This document shows, piece after piece, positions 26,869 to 36,584 of a DNA stretch of 64,000 bases; within the stretch, counting starts at the first letter, position 1; each line of letters starts with the position of its first letter. The position numbers were made by a program, and so were the translations under genes. Source of the DNA: Paenirhizobium naphthalenivorans (lineage in GTDB: Bacteria; Pseudomonadota; Alphaproteobacteria; Rhizobiales; Rhizobiaceae); assembly GCF_007992095.1 (NCBI RefSeq), contig NZ_BJZP01000018.1, positions 1 to 64,000 of the forward strand, written 5' to 3'. The notes below the pieces were generated by a model. That model saw only the letters and a list, made by a program, of their open reading frames with translations, ran no database searches and was not told the origin of the DNA.

Positions 26869-26911
26869 TTTTTTATCCTGGGTGATGCCACCAGTTAGAG
26901 TAACGATGTGT

Positions 26912-26953
26912 CGAAAAGGAAAAGGCTTGTCCGGGCGTACCCGTTCAAGCCTT
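26912..26953 (-). terminator. intrinsic terminator after rpmB
   Basis: On the - strand: stem AAGGCTTG/CAAGCCTT (26946-26953 with 26922-26929) plus an inner CGGG-TACG-CCCG hairpin, followed by a T-rich stretch (TTCCTTTTC). It sits 30 bp after the rpmB stop. Confidence 0.8.
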
Positions 26954-26982
26954 GATACCTTGTCGAAGAGTGAGGAAGTCGC

Positions 26983-27273
26983 TTACGCGGCTTCTGCGGT
27001 CTTCTTGACGATCTGACGACGCAGCAGGCGGGCGCGCATCGAAAGTTCGGTTTCGCTGGCCTTCAGAAGGAAAGCGTCGAGGCCGCCGCGATGCTCGACC
27101 GTACGGAGAGCCGCTGCGGAAACGCGCAGACGATAGCGCTGGCCAAGAGCGTCCGAGATCAGCGTGACATCGCACAGGTTCGGGAGGAACTTGCGCTTGG
27201 TCCGATTGTTCGCGTGGCTCACATTGTTGCCCGACTGGACGCCCTTGCCGGTCAATTCGCAACTGCGGGACAT
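26983..27273 (-). CDS. rpmB: 50S ribosomal protein L28
   Basis: 96 residues from the ATG at 27273 (AGGTGT upstream); an 18-residue longer reading is not part of the family. Starts [23 protein letters not shown], the hallmark of L28. It lacks the four-Cys zinc site, so it is the zinc-independent form. Followed by an intrinsic terminator. Confidence 0.98.
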   Translation of the reverse strand: MSRSCELTGKGVQSGNNVSHANNRTKRKFLPNLCDVTLISDALGQRYRLRVSAAALRTVEHRGGLDAFLLKASETELSMRARLLRRQIVKKTAEAA

Positions 27274-27515
27274 GATACACCTATTTTTTTCTTGTCCGTC
27301 ACATCGCTGTCGGGCAAATGCCGACAAGGCGATCCAACGGTGTTTGATTGGAAAGTTGCGGTTCTATAGTCAGACTGGCCGGGCACGTCAAGCCAAACCT
27401 TGGATTTTCCCGCCAGTGCGGGAGAGATCTGCTGTTTTATTGCCATAGTCACAGTCAATTATGGACACCGTCATCGTCAGGCTCAAGGACGAGATCGGAT
27501 TAGGGGGATCTGGCT

Positions 27516-28280
27516 TTGCGTTTTTCTGGCCTTGTCATGTGCCTGCTGGGCATTGCTGTTTCTTCCGCACAAGCGGAGAGCGTTACTTATCGCACCGACT
27601 ACAAGATAACGCTGGGTGCGCTGCCGATCGCGCGCGCCTCCTTCGTCACGGAAATCAACCAGAAGAACTACACCATCACCGGCCGCTTCAATTCCTCGGC
27701 AATCGTCGACATCGTCACCAAGATCTCCGCCGAGACAAATGTGTCGGGCACGGTGAGCGGGGATCGCATGCAGGCCGACCGATACACGTTGATCTATCAA
27801 AGCGGCAAGAAAAAGCACACGTATGACGTTCACTACCATAACGGCAATGTCACCGAGACGACCGTCGATCCGCAGCCCAAGCGGCGGCCGCGGAACTGGA
27901 TCGCTGTCGGGCCGGAAGATCTGAGGGCGGTGCTCGATCCGATTAGCGGCCTGATCATTCCTGAGGGGGAGGCTGCCTGTCCGCGAATCCTGCCGATCTA
28001 TGATGGCGAGAGCCGGATGGACCTCGTGCTTACCTCCAAGGGTCGGAAAACCTTCAAGGCCGATGGGGTCGAGACAGAGGCGATCGTCTGTTCCATCCGC
28101 TATGTGCCGAAGTCCGGTTTCCGCCAGGGGCGCAAGGATATTGAATTTCTGCGCAAGGCGAACGGCATGGAGATCTGGTTTGCCAAGACAGCCACTCGGA
28201 AGGTATATGCTCCAGTCCATGCACGCGTTCCGACGCAGATGGGGACAATCTATGTATCGGCCATCGACGTCGACGGCTGA
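27516..28280 (+). CDS. DUF3108-family exported protein
   Basis: 254 residues with a short signal peptide ending SSAQA at about 20. The body is an antiparallel beta fold of the DUF3108 family (YRTDYKITLGALPIARASF, ETNVSGTVSGDRM), envelope proteins without a settled function. TTG start at 27516 with a G-rich ribosome-binding site seven bases upstream; an ATG at 27537 would cut into the signal peptide. Confidence 0.8.
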   Translation: MRFSGLVMCLLGIAVSSAQAESVTYRTDYKITLGALPIARASFVTEINQKNYTITGRFNSSAIVDIVTKISAETNVSGTVSGDRMQADRYTLIYQSGKKKHTYDVHYHNGNVTETTVDPQPKRRPRNWIAVGPEDLRAVLDPISGLIIPEGEAACPRILPIYDGESRMDLVLTSKGRKTFKADGVETEAIVCSIRYVPKSGFRQGRKDIEFLRKANGMEIWFAKTATRKVYAPVHARVPTQMGTIYVSAIDVDG

Positions 28281-28316
28281 AGAAGCGCGGGTCTAATCCC
28301 CGCAAGGGGAGCCGAC

Positions 28317-29195
28317 GTGAAGACCAGGGCGACGCTTATCGGGTTCACGGCCATTCTGATGTGGTCGTTCCTCGCACTCATGACAGCTGCATCCGGCAAG
28401 ATGCCGCCCTTCCAGCTCTCCGCCATCACCTTCGCGATTGGCAGCCTGCCCGGCATCATCACTTTCGTGCTGAGGCCGCAGCGCATCCGTCAGTTGCGCC
28501 AGCCCGCCAAGGTCTGGCTGACCGGCGTGTTCGGCCTGTTTGGCTATCACTTCCTCTACTTCACGGCGCTGCGCAACGCGCCAGCGGTCGAGGCTGGCCT
28601 GATCGCTTACCTCTGGCCGTTGCTCATCGTTGTCGGCTCGGCCCTGCTGCCGGGCGAAAAGCTGCGGTGGTACCATGTGGTCGGCGCGCTCGCGGGTCTC
28701 GCCGGCACCGTGCTGATCGTGGCCAAAAACGGTGTCGCCTTCGATCCCGCCTTTGGTTTCGGTTATTTTGCCGCCTTCCTTTGCGCCTTCACCTGGTCCG
28801 GTTATTCGTTGATCACCCGCAGGTTCGAGGCCGTTTCGACCGATGTGGTGACTGGCTTTTGCCTCGCGACTTCGATCCTGTCGGCGCTGTGCCACCTCGG
28901 TCTTGAAACCACCGTCTGGCCCGAAGACCTGTCGCAATGGGCGGCTGTCGTCGGTCTCGGCGTTTTCCCGGTAGGGCTTGCCTTCTATGCTTGGGATCAT
29001 GGTGTGAAGAATGGTGACATACAGATCCTCGGGGCGTCTAGCTATGCCGCGCCGCTACTGTCGACGTTGATCCTGACCCTGTTCGGCTTCGCCGAGCCAA
29101 GCCTCAGGATCGGCGTTGCCTGCGTGCTGATCACCGGTGGCGCCATGCTCGCGGCGCAGGATATGATCCGTAGGCCTAAAAAGACCGAGGCCTGA
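28317..29195 (+). CDS. EamA/DMT-family exporter (YddG-like)
   Basis: 292 residues, about ten hydrophobic segments in two EamA repeats. The N-terminus (TAILMWSFLALMTAASGKMPPFQL) and GYHFLYFTALRNAPAVEAGLIAYLWP resemble YddG-type exporters of aromatic amino acids. GTG start with GGGGAG upstream. Followed after 19 bp by the YhhN gene. Confidence 0.88.
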   Translation: MKTRATLIGFTAILMWSFLALMTAASGKMPPFQLSAITFAIGSLPGIITFVLRPQRIRQLRQPAKVWLTGVFGLFGYHFLYFTALRNAPAVEAGLIAYLWPLLIVVGSALLPGEKLRWYHVVGALAGLAGTVLIVAKNGVAFDPAFGFGYFAAFLCAFTWSGYSLITRRFEAVSTDVVTGFCLATSILSALCHLGLETTVWPEDLSQWAAVVGLGVFPVGLAFYAWDHGVKNGDIQILGASSYAAPLLSTLILTLFGFAEPSLRIGVACVLITGGAMLAAQDMIRRPKKTEA

Positions 29196-29214
29196 CTGTC
29201 GTGAGGAGGAGGCT

Positions 29215-29868
29215 ATGGAAGAAGTTCTGGCAGCGATCACCTTGGCTCTCGCGGCTCTTGCCGGACTGACCTACTTTGCAATTCTTCCAAAGCCTTCGGG
29301 CCACGTCCGCGCCGTCTGGAAGACGCTGCCGGTCTCGATGCTGGCGCTTTACGCATTCTTGATGAATGCGCCCAGTCCTCTGGTTATGGCGCTTGTGTTG
29401 AGCGCACTTGGCGATGCCTTCCTTGCCTATGACGGCAAGCACAATTTCGCGGCCGCGCTCGTGTCCTTCCTGATCGCCCATGTGGCTTACGGTTGGTTGT
29501 TTTTCATGTTCGGTGATCGTGCGCTTGTGGTGGCCGAAATCTGGCGGCTGGGCGCGGCCATCGTTTCTGTCGCCCTTGTCATCGCTCTGGTCGCCTATCT
29601 CTGGCGTTCTGCGGCAAGTCTCGCGCCGGCGGTGCTGGCCTATGCGACGGCCATTGCCAGCATGGCGGTACTGTCGCTTAGCATGCCATCGCTCGTGGTC
29701 TTCGCCGGAGTGGCGCTTTTCCTGTCGTCCGATGCGGTACTTTCGGTCCAGACCTTCAAGATGGAGAGGACGGATCCGCTTTGGCCGTTTGCCGCTTTTT
29801 ACGTCTGGGCAAGCTATTTTGGCGCCCAGGTTGGGCTGACGATCGCCCTCGTAGCGCTCACGGCGTAG
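29215..29868 (+). CDS. YhhN/lysoplasmalogenase family membrane protein
   Basis: 217 residues with seven to eight hydrophobic segments and conserved KPSG, SALGDAFLAYD and AHVAYGWLFF stretches of the YhhN/TMEM86 family. Eukaryotic and some bacterial members hydrolyse lysoplasmalogen; the bacterial role is unproven. Co-directional with the EamA gene. Confidence 0.85.
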   Translation: MEEVLAAITLALAALAGLTYFAILPKPSGHVRAVWKTLPVSMLALYAFLMNAPSPLVMALVLSALGDAFLAYDGKHNFAAALVSFLIAHVAYGWLFFMFGDRALVVAEIWRLGAAIVSVALVIALVAYLWRSAASLAPAVLAYATAIASMAVLSLSMPSLVVFAGVALFLSSDAVLSVQTFKMERTDPLWPFAAFYVWASYFGAQVGLTIALVALTA

Positions 29869-29895
29869 TTTTCGCCAGGTTCACGATTGTCTGTC

Positions 29896-30315
29896 CTAAC
29901 CGGGCGACCATCCGGGCGGCGCCATTTCGAAACTGGCATAGTCGAAGCCGGGTGCCACGGTGCAGCCGACGAGTGTGTAGGCGCCGAGGCTTTCGGCCGC
30001 CTGCCAGCCATTGGCCGGAATGACGGCCTGCGCCCGCTCGCCACGCAGAAAATTGGCACCCAGCACGATTATCTCGACCGCCGTCCCGTCAGGCGCGCTG
30101 TAGAGCGCGAGCGGCGCGCCGGCATGGTAGTGCCAGACCTCGACGGCGTCGCGAACCCTGTGCCAGTGCGAACGCTCTCCGGCTTTCAGCAGGTAGTAGA
30201 TCGCGGTTGAATGACCGCGCGGACCGCCGGCCGGATCGCGAAACGTCTCGACGAATCAGCCGCCCTCTGGATGGGGCTCGAGCCCAAGCGCCTCGATCAC
30301 TGCTTCCGCATGCAT
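29896..30315 (-). pseudogene. cupin_5/DUF985 gene interrupted by an in-frame TGA
   Basis: Reading from the ATG at 30315 gives [19 protein letters not shown], then TGA at 30258-30256 (codon 20), then an intact continuation FVETFRDPAGG...STAIYYLLKAGERSHWHRV...VEVWHYHAGAPL ending at TAG 29896. The continuation is a full DUF985 cupin fold, so the stop replaces an Arg or Trp codon by one base. The ATG overlaps the gloB stop by one base (TGATG), so it was coupled to gloB. No ATG or GTG that would rescue the domain is seen. It is a young pseudogene or a sequence error. Confidence 0.8.
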
Positions 30316-31085
30316 CAGAAGTGGTCCTTGCGCTTCCGGATCTCAGCGAAGACTTCCTCGTCGGTCGCCCCCTCCATCAAGAGATTGCGGCGGATCGAAG
30401 GGTCGCTGGCACGCAGAAAGGGATTGGTCTCCTTTTCCAGCCCGATCGTCGTCGGGATGGTGAACTCGCCGCGCTGCCGTTTGTCTTCGATCTCGGCGGC
30501 GCGAACCTTCAGCCTCTCGTTTTCTGGGTCGATTGTCAGCGCGAAGCGGGCGTTCGACAGCGTGTATTCATGGCCGAAATAGACGGCCGTCTCGTCGGGC
30601 AGGGCGGCGAGTTTCTGCAATGAATGCCACATATCGGCCGCCGGCCGCTCGAACAGCCGACCGCAGCCAAGCGCAAACAGCGTATCGGCGGAAAACAGTA
30701 GCTTGTCGTCGGGCAGATGGTAGCAAACATGGCCAGCTGTGTGTCCGGGTGTCTCGATCACGCGCACGGTGTGACCGCCGAACTCGAATGTGTCGCCGTC
30801 GCCGACCGCTTGGTCAAGGCCGGGGATCGCCACCGCTTCCTCGCGCGGTCCGATAATTTCACAATCGTATTTTTCCTTGAGCGCTAGGTTCGCCTCGACA
30901 TGGTCGCCATGGTGATGGGTGGTGAAAACATGGGTGATCTTCCAGCCGCGCCGCTCGGCGGCCGCGGCGATCGCGTCCAGTTCCGGTGCGTCGATTGAGG
31001 CGGTGAGCCCGCTTTCCGGGCAGTGGACGAGGACGCCGAAATTGTCGCTTCGGCAGGGAAAGACGTCGAGATCGAGGGGTTTCAT
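30315..31085 (-). CDS. gloB: hydroxyacylglutathione hydrolase (glyoxalase II)
   Basis: 256 residues from the ATG at 31085; the upstream reading to 31172 belongs to the promoter of the divergent gene. Metallo-beta-lactamase fold with H57-x-H59-x-D61-H62 in THHHGDH and PGHTAGH. Hydrolyses S-D-lactoylglutathione in methylglyoxal detoxification. Transcribed with the broken cupin gene. Confidence 0.95.
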   Translation of the reverse strand: MKPLDLDVFPCRSDNFGVLVHCPESGLTASIDAPELDAIAAAAERRGWKITHVFTTHHHGDHVEANLALKEKYDCEIIGPREEAVAIPGLDQAVGDGDTFEFGGHTVRVIETPGHTAGHVCYHLPDDKLLFSADTLFALGCGRLFERPAADMWHSLQKLAALPDETAVYFGHEYTLSNARFALTIDPENERLKVRAAEIEDKRQRGEFTIPTTIGLEKETNPFLRASDPSIRRNLLMEGATDEEVFAEIRKRKDHF

Positions 31086-31170
31086 CAGGTCGGTGTCCCT
31101 TCTGCTGCTTTCGCCGAAATGTAGCGCCTTGTGCCTTGAAGTCCATCCACTGCCTGCTATCAATGACGCC

Positions 31171-31926
31171 ATGCATGTCGATATCGTCGATCTCCGCCAG
31201 TTCTATCATTCCATGCTGGGCCGCATGGCAGAGCAGTCGATCGCCGTGGCGCTGTCGTCGCTTTGGGCGCGCCTGCCGCAGGAACGGCTGGTTGGCATCG
31301 GTTATGCCGTCCCCTTTCTCGACCGTTTTCGCGCCGATACCGAACGCACCTTCGCCTTCATGCCGGCGGGTCAGGGTGCGGTGAACTGGCCGGTCGGCGA
31401 GCCTTCGGCCACGGCCCTGGTGTTTGATGAGGAATTGCCACTGCCGGATGCCTCGATCGACCGGGTGCTGATGGTTCATTCGCTGGAATTCGCCGAAAAC
31501 CCGCGTGAAACGCTGAAGGAGATCTGGCGTGTGCTGGCGCCCGGTGGCCGGCTGGTGATCGTCGTGCCGAACCGGCGTGGGGTCTGGGCGCGCATGGAGC
31601 ACACACCGTTTGGCTCCGGACGACCCTATTCGCGTGGCCAGCTGACGGCGCTCCTGCGCGAAACCAATTTCACGCCCGGAGCCAGCGCCGAAGCGCTGTT
31701 CTTTCCACCGTCGAAGATCCGCGCCGTGCTGAAATTGCGCCGCAGCTTCGAGCGGCTGGGACGCATTTTTTGGCCGGCCTTTTCCGGCGTGATCGTCGTC
31801 GAGGCGCAGAAGCGGCTTTATCAGGGCTTGCCGGTTGCCGCGCGCGCCTCGCGTCGGGTCTTCGCCCCGGTTCTCGCGCCGCAGGGCGTGCCGACGGCGC
31901 GGGTCGCCGTGCAGCGCAAGGCCTGA
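31171..31926 (+). CDS. class I SAM-dependent methyltransferase (Methyltransf_11)
   Basis: 251 residues from the ATG at 31171, 85 bp from the divergent gloB start. Partial Rossmann features: GIGYAVPFL near 47, then [37 protein letters not shown], motif pattern of methyltransferase type 11. The glycine motif I is not canonical. Substrate unknown; the divergent pairing with gloB is common in rhizobia. Confidence 0.82.
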   Translation: MHVDIVDLRQFYHSMLGRMAEQSIAVALSSLWARLPQERLVGIGYAVPFLDRFRADTERTFAFMPAGQGAVNWPVGEPSATALVFDEELPLPDASIDRVLMVHSLEFAENPRETLKEIWRVLAPGGRLVIVVPNRRGVWARMEHTPFGSGRPYSRGQLTALLRETNFTPGASAEALFFPPSKIRAVLKLRRSFERLGRIFWPAFSGVIVVEAQKRLYQGLPVAARASRRVFAPVLAPQGVPTARVAVQRKA

Positions 31927-32042
31927 CTTGCTTGCGGCTGCGATCACGGCCGCCCTCGACAAAAACGCCATTCCGTTTTAATGGCTGAGCACCGATAGCG
32001 TCGGGCGTCCGCCCGCATTTTCAACGACAGAAAGTCACATCG

Positions 32043-33149
32043 ATGAGCAGCGAAACCATGAAGCCCACTCCGCGCCCGGGTATCCTCGACATTGCCGCCT
32101 ACGTGCCCGGCAAGGAGCATGCCCCCGGTGTCGCAAGGGTCTTCAAGCTGTCGTCGAACGAAACGCCGATGGGCCCGAGTCCCAAGGCGGTTGACGCCTT
32201 CAAGCAGAGCGCCGGCCATCTTGAGATCTATCCGGACGGCCAGGCCATGGCGCTGCGCGAGGCTATCGCCGAAGTGCACGGGCTCAACAAGGCCAATATC
32301 CTGTGCGGCAACGGCTCGGACGAACTACTCGGTCTGCTCTGCCATGTTTATCTCGGCGCGGGCGATGAGGGCATCATCACCGAGCACGGTTTCCTGGTCT
32401 ACAAGATCCAGATCATGGGCGCCGGCGCCACGCCGGTGGTTGTCAAGGAGAAGGACTGCGTCATTGATGTCGACGCGATCCTTGCCGCCGTCACCGAGAA
32501 AACCAAGATCGTCTTCCTCGCCAATCCGGGCAATCCGACCGGTACCTATGTCCCGGTGAGCGAGATCCGCCGTCTGCATGCCGGTCTGCCGGGTAATGTC
32601 ATCCTGGTGCTCGATGCGGCCTATGCCGAATACGTCAAGCGCAACGACTACCAGGCCGGCATTGAGCTCGTCTCCGGCAGCAGGAACGTCGTCATGACCC
32701 GCACCTTCTCCAAGGTCTACGGTTTGGCGGCGCTCCGGGTCGGCTGGGCTTATGCGCCGCTCGAGATCATCGATGCGCTGGACCGTGTGCGTGGTCCGTT
32801 CAACATGAACGCTCCGGCACAGGCTGCGGGTGCGGCAGCCGTGCGCGACCAGGATTTCGTTGCCATGGCGGTTGAGCACAACCTTGTCTGGGTGGAGAAG
32901 GTCACCACCGCGCTTACGGCGCTTGGCCTGAAGGTCACGCCCTCGGTCGCCAATTTCGTGCTGATTCACTTCCCCGACGTTGACGGCAAGCGTGCCGCCG
33001 AGGCCGACGATTTCCTCACCAGCCGAGGTTATATCCTGCGCGCTGTGCGCGGCTATGGCTTTGCCAATTCGCTGCGCATGACGATCGGCAGCGAGGAGGC
33101 CAATCGCGGAGTCATCGAAGCGCTCACTGAGTTCTTGGGACGGTCCTGA
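32043..33149 (+). CDS. hisC: histidinol-phosphate/aromatic aminotransferase
   Basis: 368 residues, PLP fold-type I. Motifs: [10 protein letters not shown] near 38, [10 protein letters not shown], the Schiff-base lysine in [15 protein letters not shown] and the C-terminal [17 protein letters not shown]. HisC enzymes use imidazole-acetol phosphate and often aromatic 2-oxoacids. Its stop overlaps the prephenate dehydrogenase start by one base (TGATG), so the likely cellular role includes the tyrosine/phenylalanine branch. Confidence 0.93.
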   Translation: MSSETMKPTPRPGILDIAAYVPGKEHAPGVARVFKLSSNETPMGPSPKAVDAFKQSAGHLEIYPDGQAMALREAIAEVHGLNKANILCGNGSDELLGLLCHVYLGAGDEGIITEHGFLVYKIQIMGAGATPVVVKEKDCVIDVDAILAAVTEKTKIVFLANPGNPTGTYVPVSEIRRLHAGLPGNVILVLDAAYAEYVKRNDYQAGIELVSGSRNVVMTRTFSKVYGLAALRVGWAYAPLEIIDALDRVRGPFNMNAPAQAAGAAAVRDQDFVAMAVEHNLVWVEKVTTALTALGLKVTPSVANFVLIHFPDVDGKRAAEADDFLTSRGYILRAVRGYGFANSLRMTIGSEEANRGVIEALTEFLGRS

Positions 33150-34075
33150 TGGCTCAACTGTTCGACCGGATCGCGCTGATCGGCATCGGCCTGATCGGCT
33201 CCTCGATCGCCCGCGACGTCAAGCAACTCGGTCTGGCCAGGGAGGTCGTCGTCTCGACCCGCAGTCCCGAGACGCTGAAGCGTGCCGAGGAGCTGGAGCT
33301 GGGAACCTCTTACAAGCTCTCGGCGGCCGATGCCGTCGAAGGGGCCGATCTGGTCATCGTCTCTGTTCCGGTCGGCGCGTCCGAAGCGGTCGCAAAGCAG
33401 ATCGCTCCGCACCTGAAACCCGGTGCGATCGTCACCGATGTCGGCTCGACCAAGGCTTCGGTCATCGCGCAGATGGCTCCGCACATGCCGAAGACCGTGC
33501 ATTTCATTCCCGGTCATCCGCTGGCGGGTACCGAAAAATCCGGCCCGGATGCCGGCTTCGCCGGCTTGTTCCACGGTCGTTGGTGCATCTTCACGCCGCT
33601 ACCGGGAACGGATGCGGACGCGCTTGCCAAGCTCAAGGCCTTCTGGGAAGCGCTCGGTTCGAAGATCGACGAGATGGACCCGGAGCACCATGACAAGGTG
33701 CTCGCTATCGTGTCGCATTTGCCGCACATCATTGCCTACAACATCGTCGGCACGGCGGATGATCTGGAAACCGTAACGCAGTCGGAAGTGATCAAGTATT
33801 CGGCCTCCGGGTTCCGCGACTTCACCCGTCTCGCCGCCTCTGACCCGACCATGTGGCGCGACGTCTGCCTGCACAACAAGGATGCGATCCTTGAAATGCT
33901 GGCGCGCTTTTCGGAAGATCTCGCCTATTTGCAGCGGGCGATCCGCTGGGGCGAGGGAGACAAGCTTTTCGAACTGTTCACCCGCACCCGCGACGTGCGC
34001 CGCTCCATCATTGAAGCCGGCCAGGACGTCGATGTGCCGGATTTCGGCCGCCACTCGCTCGACAAGAAGGTCTGA
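33149..34075 (+). CDS. prephenate/arogenate dehydrogenase family protein
   Basis: 308 residues. NAD(P)-binding GIGLIGSSIARDVK near 11-24, DVGSTKASV, and HPLAGTEKSGPDAG for substrate binding. Oxidatively decarboxylates prephenate or arogenate toward tyrosine. Coupled to the aminotransferase, which would provide the matching transamination. No ACT domain is present. Confidence 0.95.
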   Translation: MAQLFDRIALIGIGLIGSSIARDVKQLGLAREVVVSTRSPETLKRAEELELGTSYKLSAADAVEGADLVIVSVPVGASEAVAKQIAPHLKPGAIVTDVGSTKASVIAQMAPHMPKTVHFIPGHPLAGTEKSGPDAGFAGLFHGRWCIFTPLPGTDADALAKLKAFWEALGSKIDEMDPEHHDKVLAIVSHLPHIIAYNIVGTADDLETVTQSEVIKYSASGFRDFTRLAASDPTMWRDVCLHNKDAILEMLARFSEDLAYLQRAIRWGEGDKLFELFTRTRDVRRSIIEAGQDVDVPDFGRHSLDKKV

Positions 34076-34083
34076 TCACCTTT

Positions 34084-35097
34084 TCAGAGCGGCGGCAGGA
34101 CGGCGATCGGGAATATGCCAAGCGACACCACGCCGTCCGTCACCGTCAGGTCGGCCTTGCCCTTGTCCTTGCCGCCAAAGATTGCGCCGAGCACGTCGGC
34201 GGCGTTGTCGATCGTCTTGCGCTCTTCGGGAAAAGAGGTGCGAAGAGCTGTCCGCCAAGCCTTTATGCCTTCGACCTCGACATGCAATTGACCCGAGAGC
34301 ATCCCATCCGTGCCGACTGATATTGGGCCGGAGAGCGTTAGTACCCGGCCTTCGCCCATGTCGGCGACAAACCTGCGGATTTCGGCCTGGCTGCCGTAGA
34401 GCCCTTCACCGCGATCCCCTTCAAGATCCAGATATTTGGCTTTGCCGATCAGGGTCATGTCGACGCTTGCCGACAGTGGCGGTAGCAAGGGAGGCTGACC
34501 CCGCCAGAACATCACTGCATCCCTGGCAAGTACTGCCAGATCCAGATCGTCGCCCGAGCGGCGCACATGCGCCTCCGCGTGCGGGGCCTTCGTCTCGATC
34601 GTCTCGCCATCGACCCTTGCCGTCATCAAGGTCTGCAGGTCCTTTACCTCGATCGAGCTACGGGCGAGGCCGGACAGGCCGGCGCTCAGGCTGGAGTGCA
34701 GCTGCGTCCATTGCAGCGCAAGCGAGAAGCCGAGGCTGGAGCGTACCTGTGCTGGCCCTTCGAGTTCCCACAGAACATGACCCGGCGCATAAAACTGGGC
34801 GGCGGAGCGGAAGGCGCCGAAGGTGGCTGACAGGCCGTGGAAATGGTCGTCCACGGTGAGCTGGGCGCAGGTGACACCGAGGCGGAAGGGAAACCCGCCA
34901 ACTGTCCTGTCGGTGCAGGCGGCTTCGATCGCCGCCGGATTGTCGCCGGAGAGAATTTCACCGAGTTTCTTTTCGATCGCCCCTGCCGCGGCGAACCACA
35001 GGCCGCTATAGACGAGGATGGCGACGGCGATTGCGACGGCGAGTCGCGCGACCTTGCGGCTGGCGGTACTGCGGTTTTTCTCACGCGACGTTGCCAT
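34084..35097 (-). CDS. DUF2125-family membrane-anchored protein
   Basis: 337 residues from the ATG at 35097 (GGAGC upstream). One N-terminal transmembrane segment (about 20-42), then a periplasmic beta-rich domain typical of DUF2125, with two Cys pairs likely oxidised (EAACTDRTVGG, GVTCAQL). No biochemical role known. Convergent with the dehydrogenase gene, divergent from the ChaC-like gene. Confidence 0.8.
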   Translation of the reverse strand: MATSREKNRSTASRKVARLAVAIAVAILVYSGLWFAAAGAIEKKLGEILSGDNPAAIEAACTDRTVGGFPFRLGVTCAQLTVDDHFHGLSATFGAFRSAAQFYAPGHVLWELEGPAQVRSSLGFSLALQWTQLHSSLSAGLSGLARSSIEVKDLQTLMTARVDGETIETKAPHAEAHVRRSGDDLDLAVLARDAVMFWRGQPPLLPPLSASVDMTLIGKAKYLDLEGDRGEGLYGSQAEIRRFVADMGEGRVLTLSGPISVGTDGMLSGQLHVEVEGIKAWRTALRTSFPEERKTIDNAADVLGAIFGGKDKGKADLTVTDGVVSLGIFPIAVLPPL

Positions 35098-35149
35098 CAG
35101 GCGCTCCAAACGTAAAATAGTGAACCGGCAATCCGGCCGGTGTTTTGGA

Positions 35150-35695
35150 ATGACCTGCGATATGGACGAATTTTGGGTGTTTGGCTACGGATCACTGATG
35201 TGGAACCCGGGCTTCTCCTATGAGGAGCGGATGCAGGGCCGCATGATCGGCTATCGGCGGTCCCTCTGCGTCCGTTCCTGGCATCATCGTGGTACGCAGG
35301 ATAGGCCGGGTCTGGTGCTCGGCCTCGATCGTGGCGGATCCTGTCGCGGCGTGGCCTTCAAGGTTGCCTTGCGCGATCGTGCCGAGACGATCGAATATCT
35401 GCGGGAGCGCGAACTGGTGACGCATGTCTATCTGGAGCGACAGCTGGCTGTGCGGCTCGATGACGGCCGCAAGGTGCAGGCTCTGACCTATGTGGTGGAT
35501 CGCGCCCATCGTCAATATGGCGGGGCTGTTACGGTCGAAGAGGCCGCGCGCATCGTCAACCAGGCGGTCGGTGTGTCGGGTCCCAACCCGGTCTATGTGG
35601 CCAATACCGTCTCCCACTTGCGCGAAATGGGCATACACGACCACTGGCTGGAACAGGTTGTCACCGAGATCGAGCGCCTCGAAGGGGTTGATTGA
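35150..35695 (+). CDS. ChaC-like gamma-glutamylcyclotransferase
   Basis: 181 residues. FGYGSLMWNPGF is the YGSL substrate-binding motif of gamma-glutamylcyclotransferases; ChaC enzymes release 5-oxoproline from glutathione. The ATG at 35150 or 35162 may be the start; neither has a strong ribosome-binding site. Stop is four bases before the convergent acyltransferase gene. Confidence 0.88.
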   Translation: MTCDMDEFWVFGYGSLMWNPGFSYEERMQGRMIGYRRSLCVRSWHHRGTQDRPGLVLGLDRGGSCRGVAFKVALRDRAETIEYLRERELVTHVYLERQLAVRLDDGRKVQALTYVVDRAHRQYGGAVTVEEAARIVNQAVGVSGPNPVYVANTVSHLREMGIHDHWLEQVVTEIERLEGVD

Positions 35696-35699
35696 CGGC

Positions 35700-36503
35700 C
35701 TAAGCCGATTTGCCCTCGATCTGCAGTTCCTTCAGGCGCTGCACGGCCGTCGGCGGTAGCGGCACATGCGGATTGTCGCGCACCGTTTCCACCAACAACT
35801 CATCGCTCGCCTTTTCCAGCCGCGCGATCAATGTCTCATAGAATACGTCGGGGTCGAGGCCGGCTTCGATCGGCGGCAGGATCCTGACCTTGAAGTGACC
35901 AGGGAAACGCAGGAACTTGCGGCGTGGCCAGAACAGGCCGGGATGCATGGCGACGGGCACGACAGGAACGTCGAGGTCGCGGTAGATGCGCGCGATGCCG
36001 TATTTATAGGCGGGTTCGGCGCCAGCCGGGCGGCGCGTTCCTTCCGGATAAATGATCAACTGGCGGCCACTGGCCACCTCCTTCTTCGTTCGTTCCATCA
36101 CGGCGACCATCGCCTTGCCGCGGGCCCCGCGATTGACCGGGATCATCCGCTGCTTGGCGACGTACCAGCCGAAGATCGGGATCCACATCAACTCACGCTT
36201 GAGGATATAGACCGGATCGTTGAGCCAGGGCAGCAGGGCATAAGTGTCCCAGAAGGACTGGTGCTTGGGCGCCAGGATATAGCCGTCTTGCGGGATATTC
36301 TCCAATCCTTCGATCGTGAAGGTCGTGCCGACGATCTTCTCCATCAGCCAATGGTTGGAGCGTGCCCAGTTCTTCGGGACGATGAAGGCCGTCTTGCGGG
36401 GCGCCAGGAAATAGAAGGGCGACAACACGATCATCTGAAGCACCAGATTGGTGTAGAAGAGTGTGTTGAACAGGATGGAACGCAATATGATCATCGGACG
36501 CAT
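35700..36503 (-). CDS. 1-acyl-glycerol-3-phosphate acyltransferase (PlsC-like)
   Basis: 267 residues. An N-terminal hydrophobic segment, the acyltransferase motif H81-x4-D86 in KHQSFWDTY, and PEGTRRPAG. Adds the second acyl chain in phosphatidic acid synthesis at the membrane; other lysophospholipid acceptors are possible. ATG with GAGGAAAA upstream. Follows the YdcF-like gene on the same strand. Confidence 0.93.
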   Translation of the reverse strand: MRPMIILRSILFNTLFYTNLVLQMIVLSPFYFLAPRKTAFIVPKNWARSNHWLMEKIVGTTFTIEGLENIPQDGYILAPKHQSFWDTYALLPWLNDPVYILKRELMWIPIFGWYVAKQRMIPVNRGARGKAMVAVMERTKKEVASGRQLIIYPEGTRRPAGAEPAYKYGIARIYRDLDVPVVPVAMHPGLFWPRRKFLRFPGHFKVRILPPIEAGLDPDVFYETLIARLEKASDELLVETVRDNPHVPLPPTAVQRLKELQIEGKSA

Positions 36504-36584
36504 TTTTCCTCGGCGGACGTACAGTCGTCCCTATCGCATATCGGTGAGGATAAAAAGCGTTGTTGCTGGAATTCCTGAGGCTTC

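Noticed and set aside
26869..26911. preQ1 riboswitch upstream of the queuosine-precursor transporter
   Set aside because: No preQ1-type hairpin plus A-rich tail could be recognised in the short gap; the obvious structure is the rpmB terminator.
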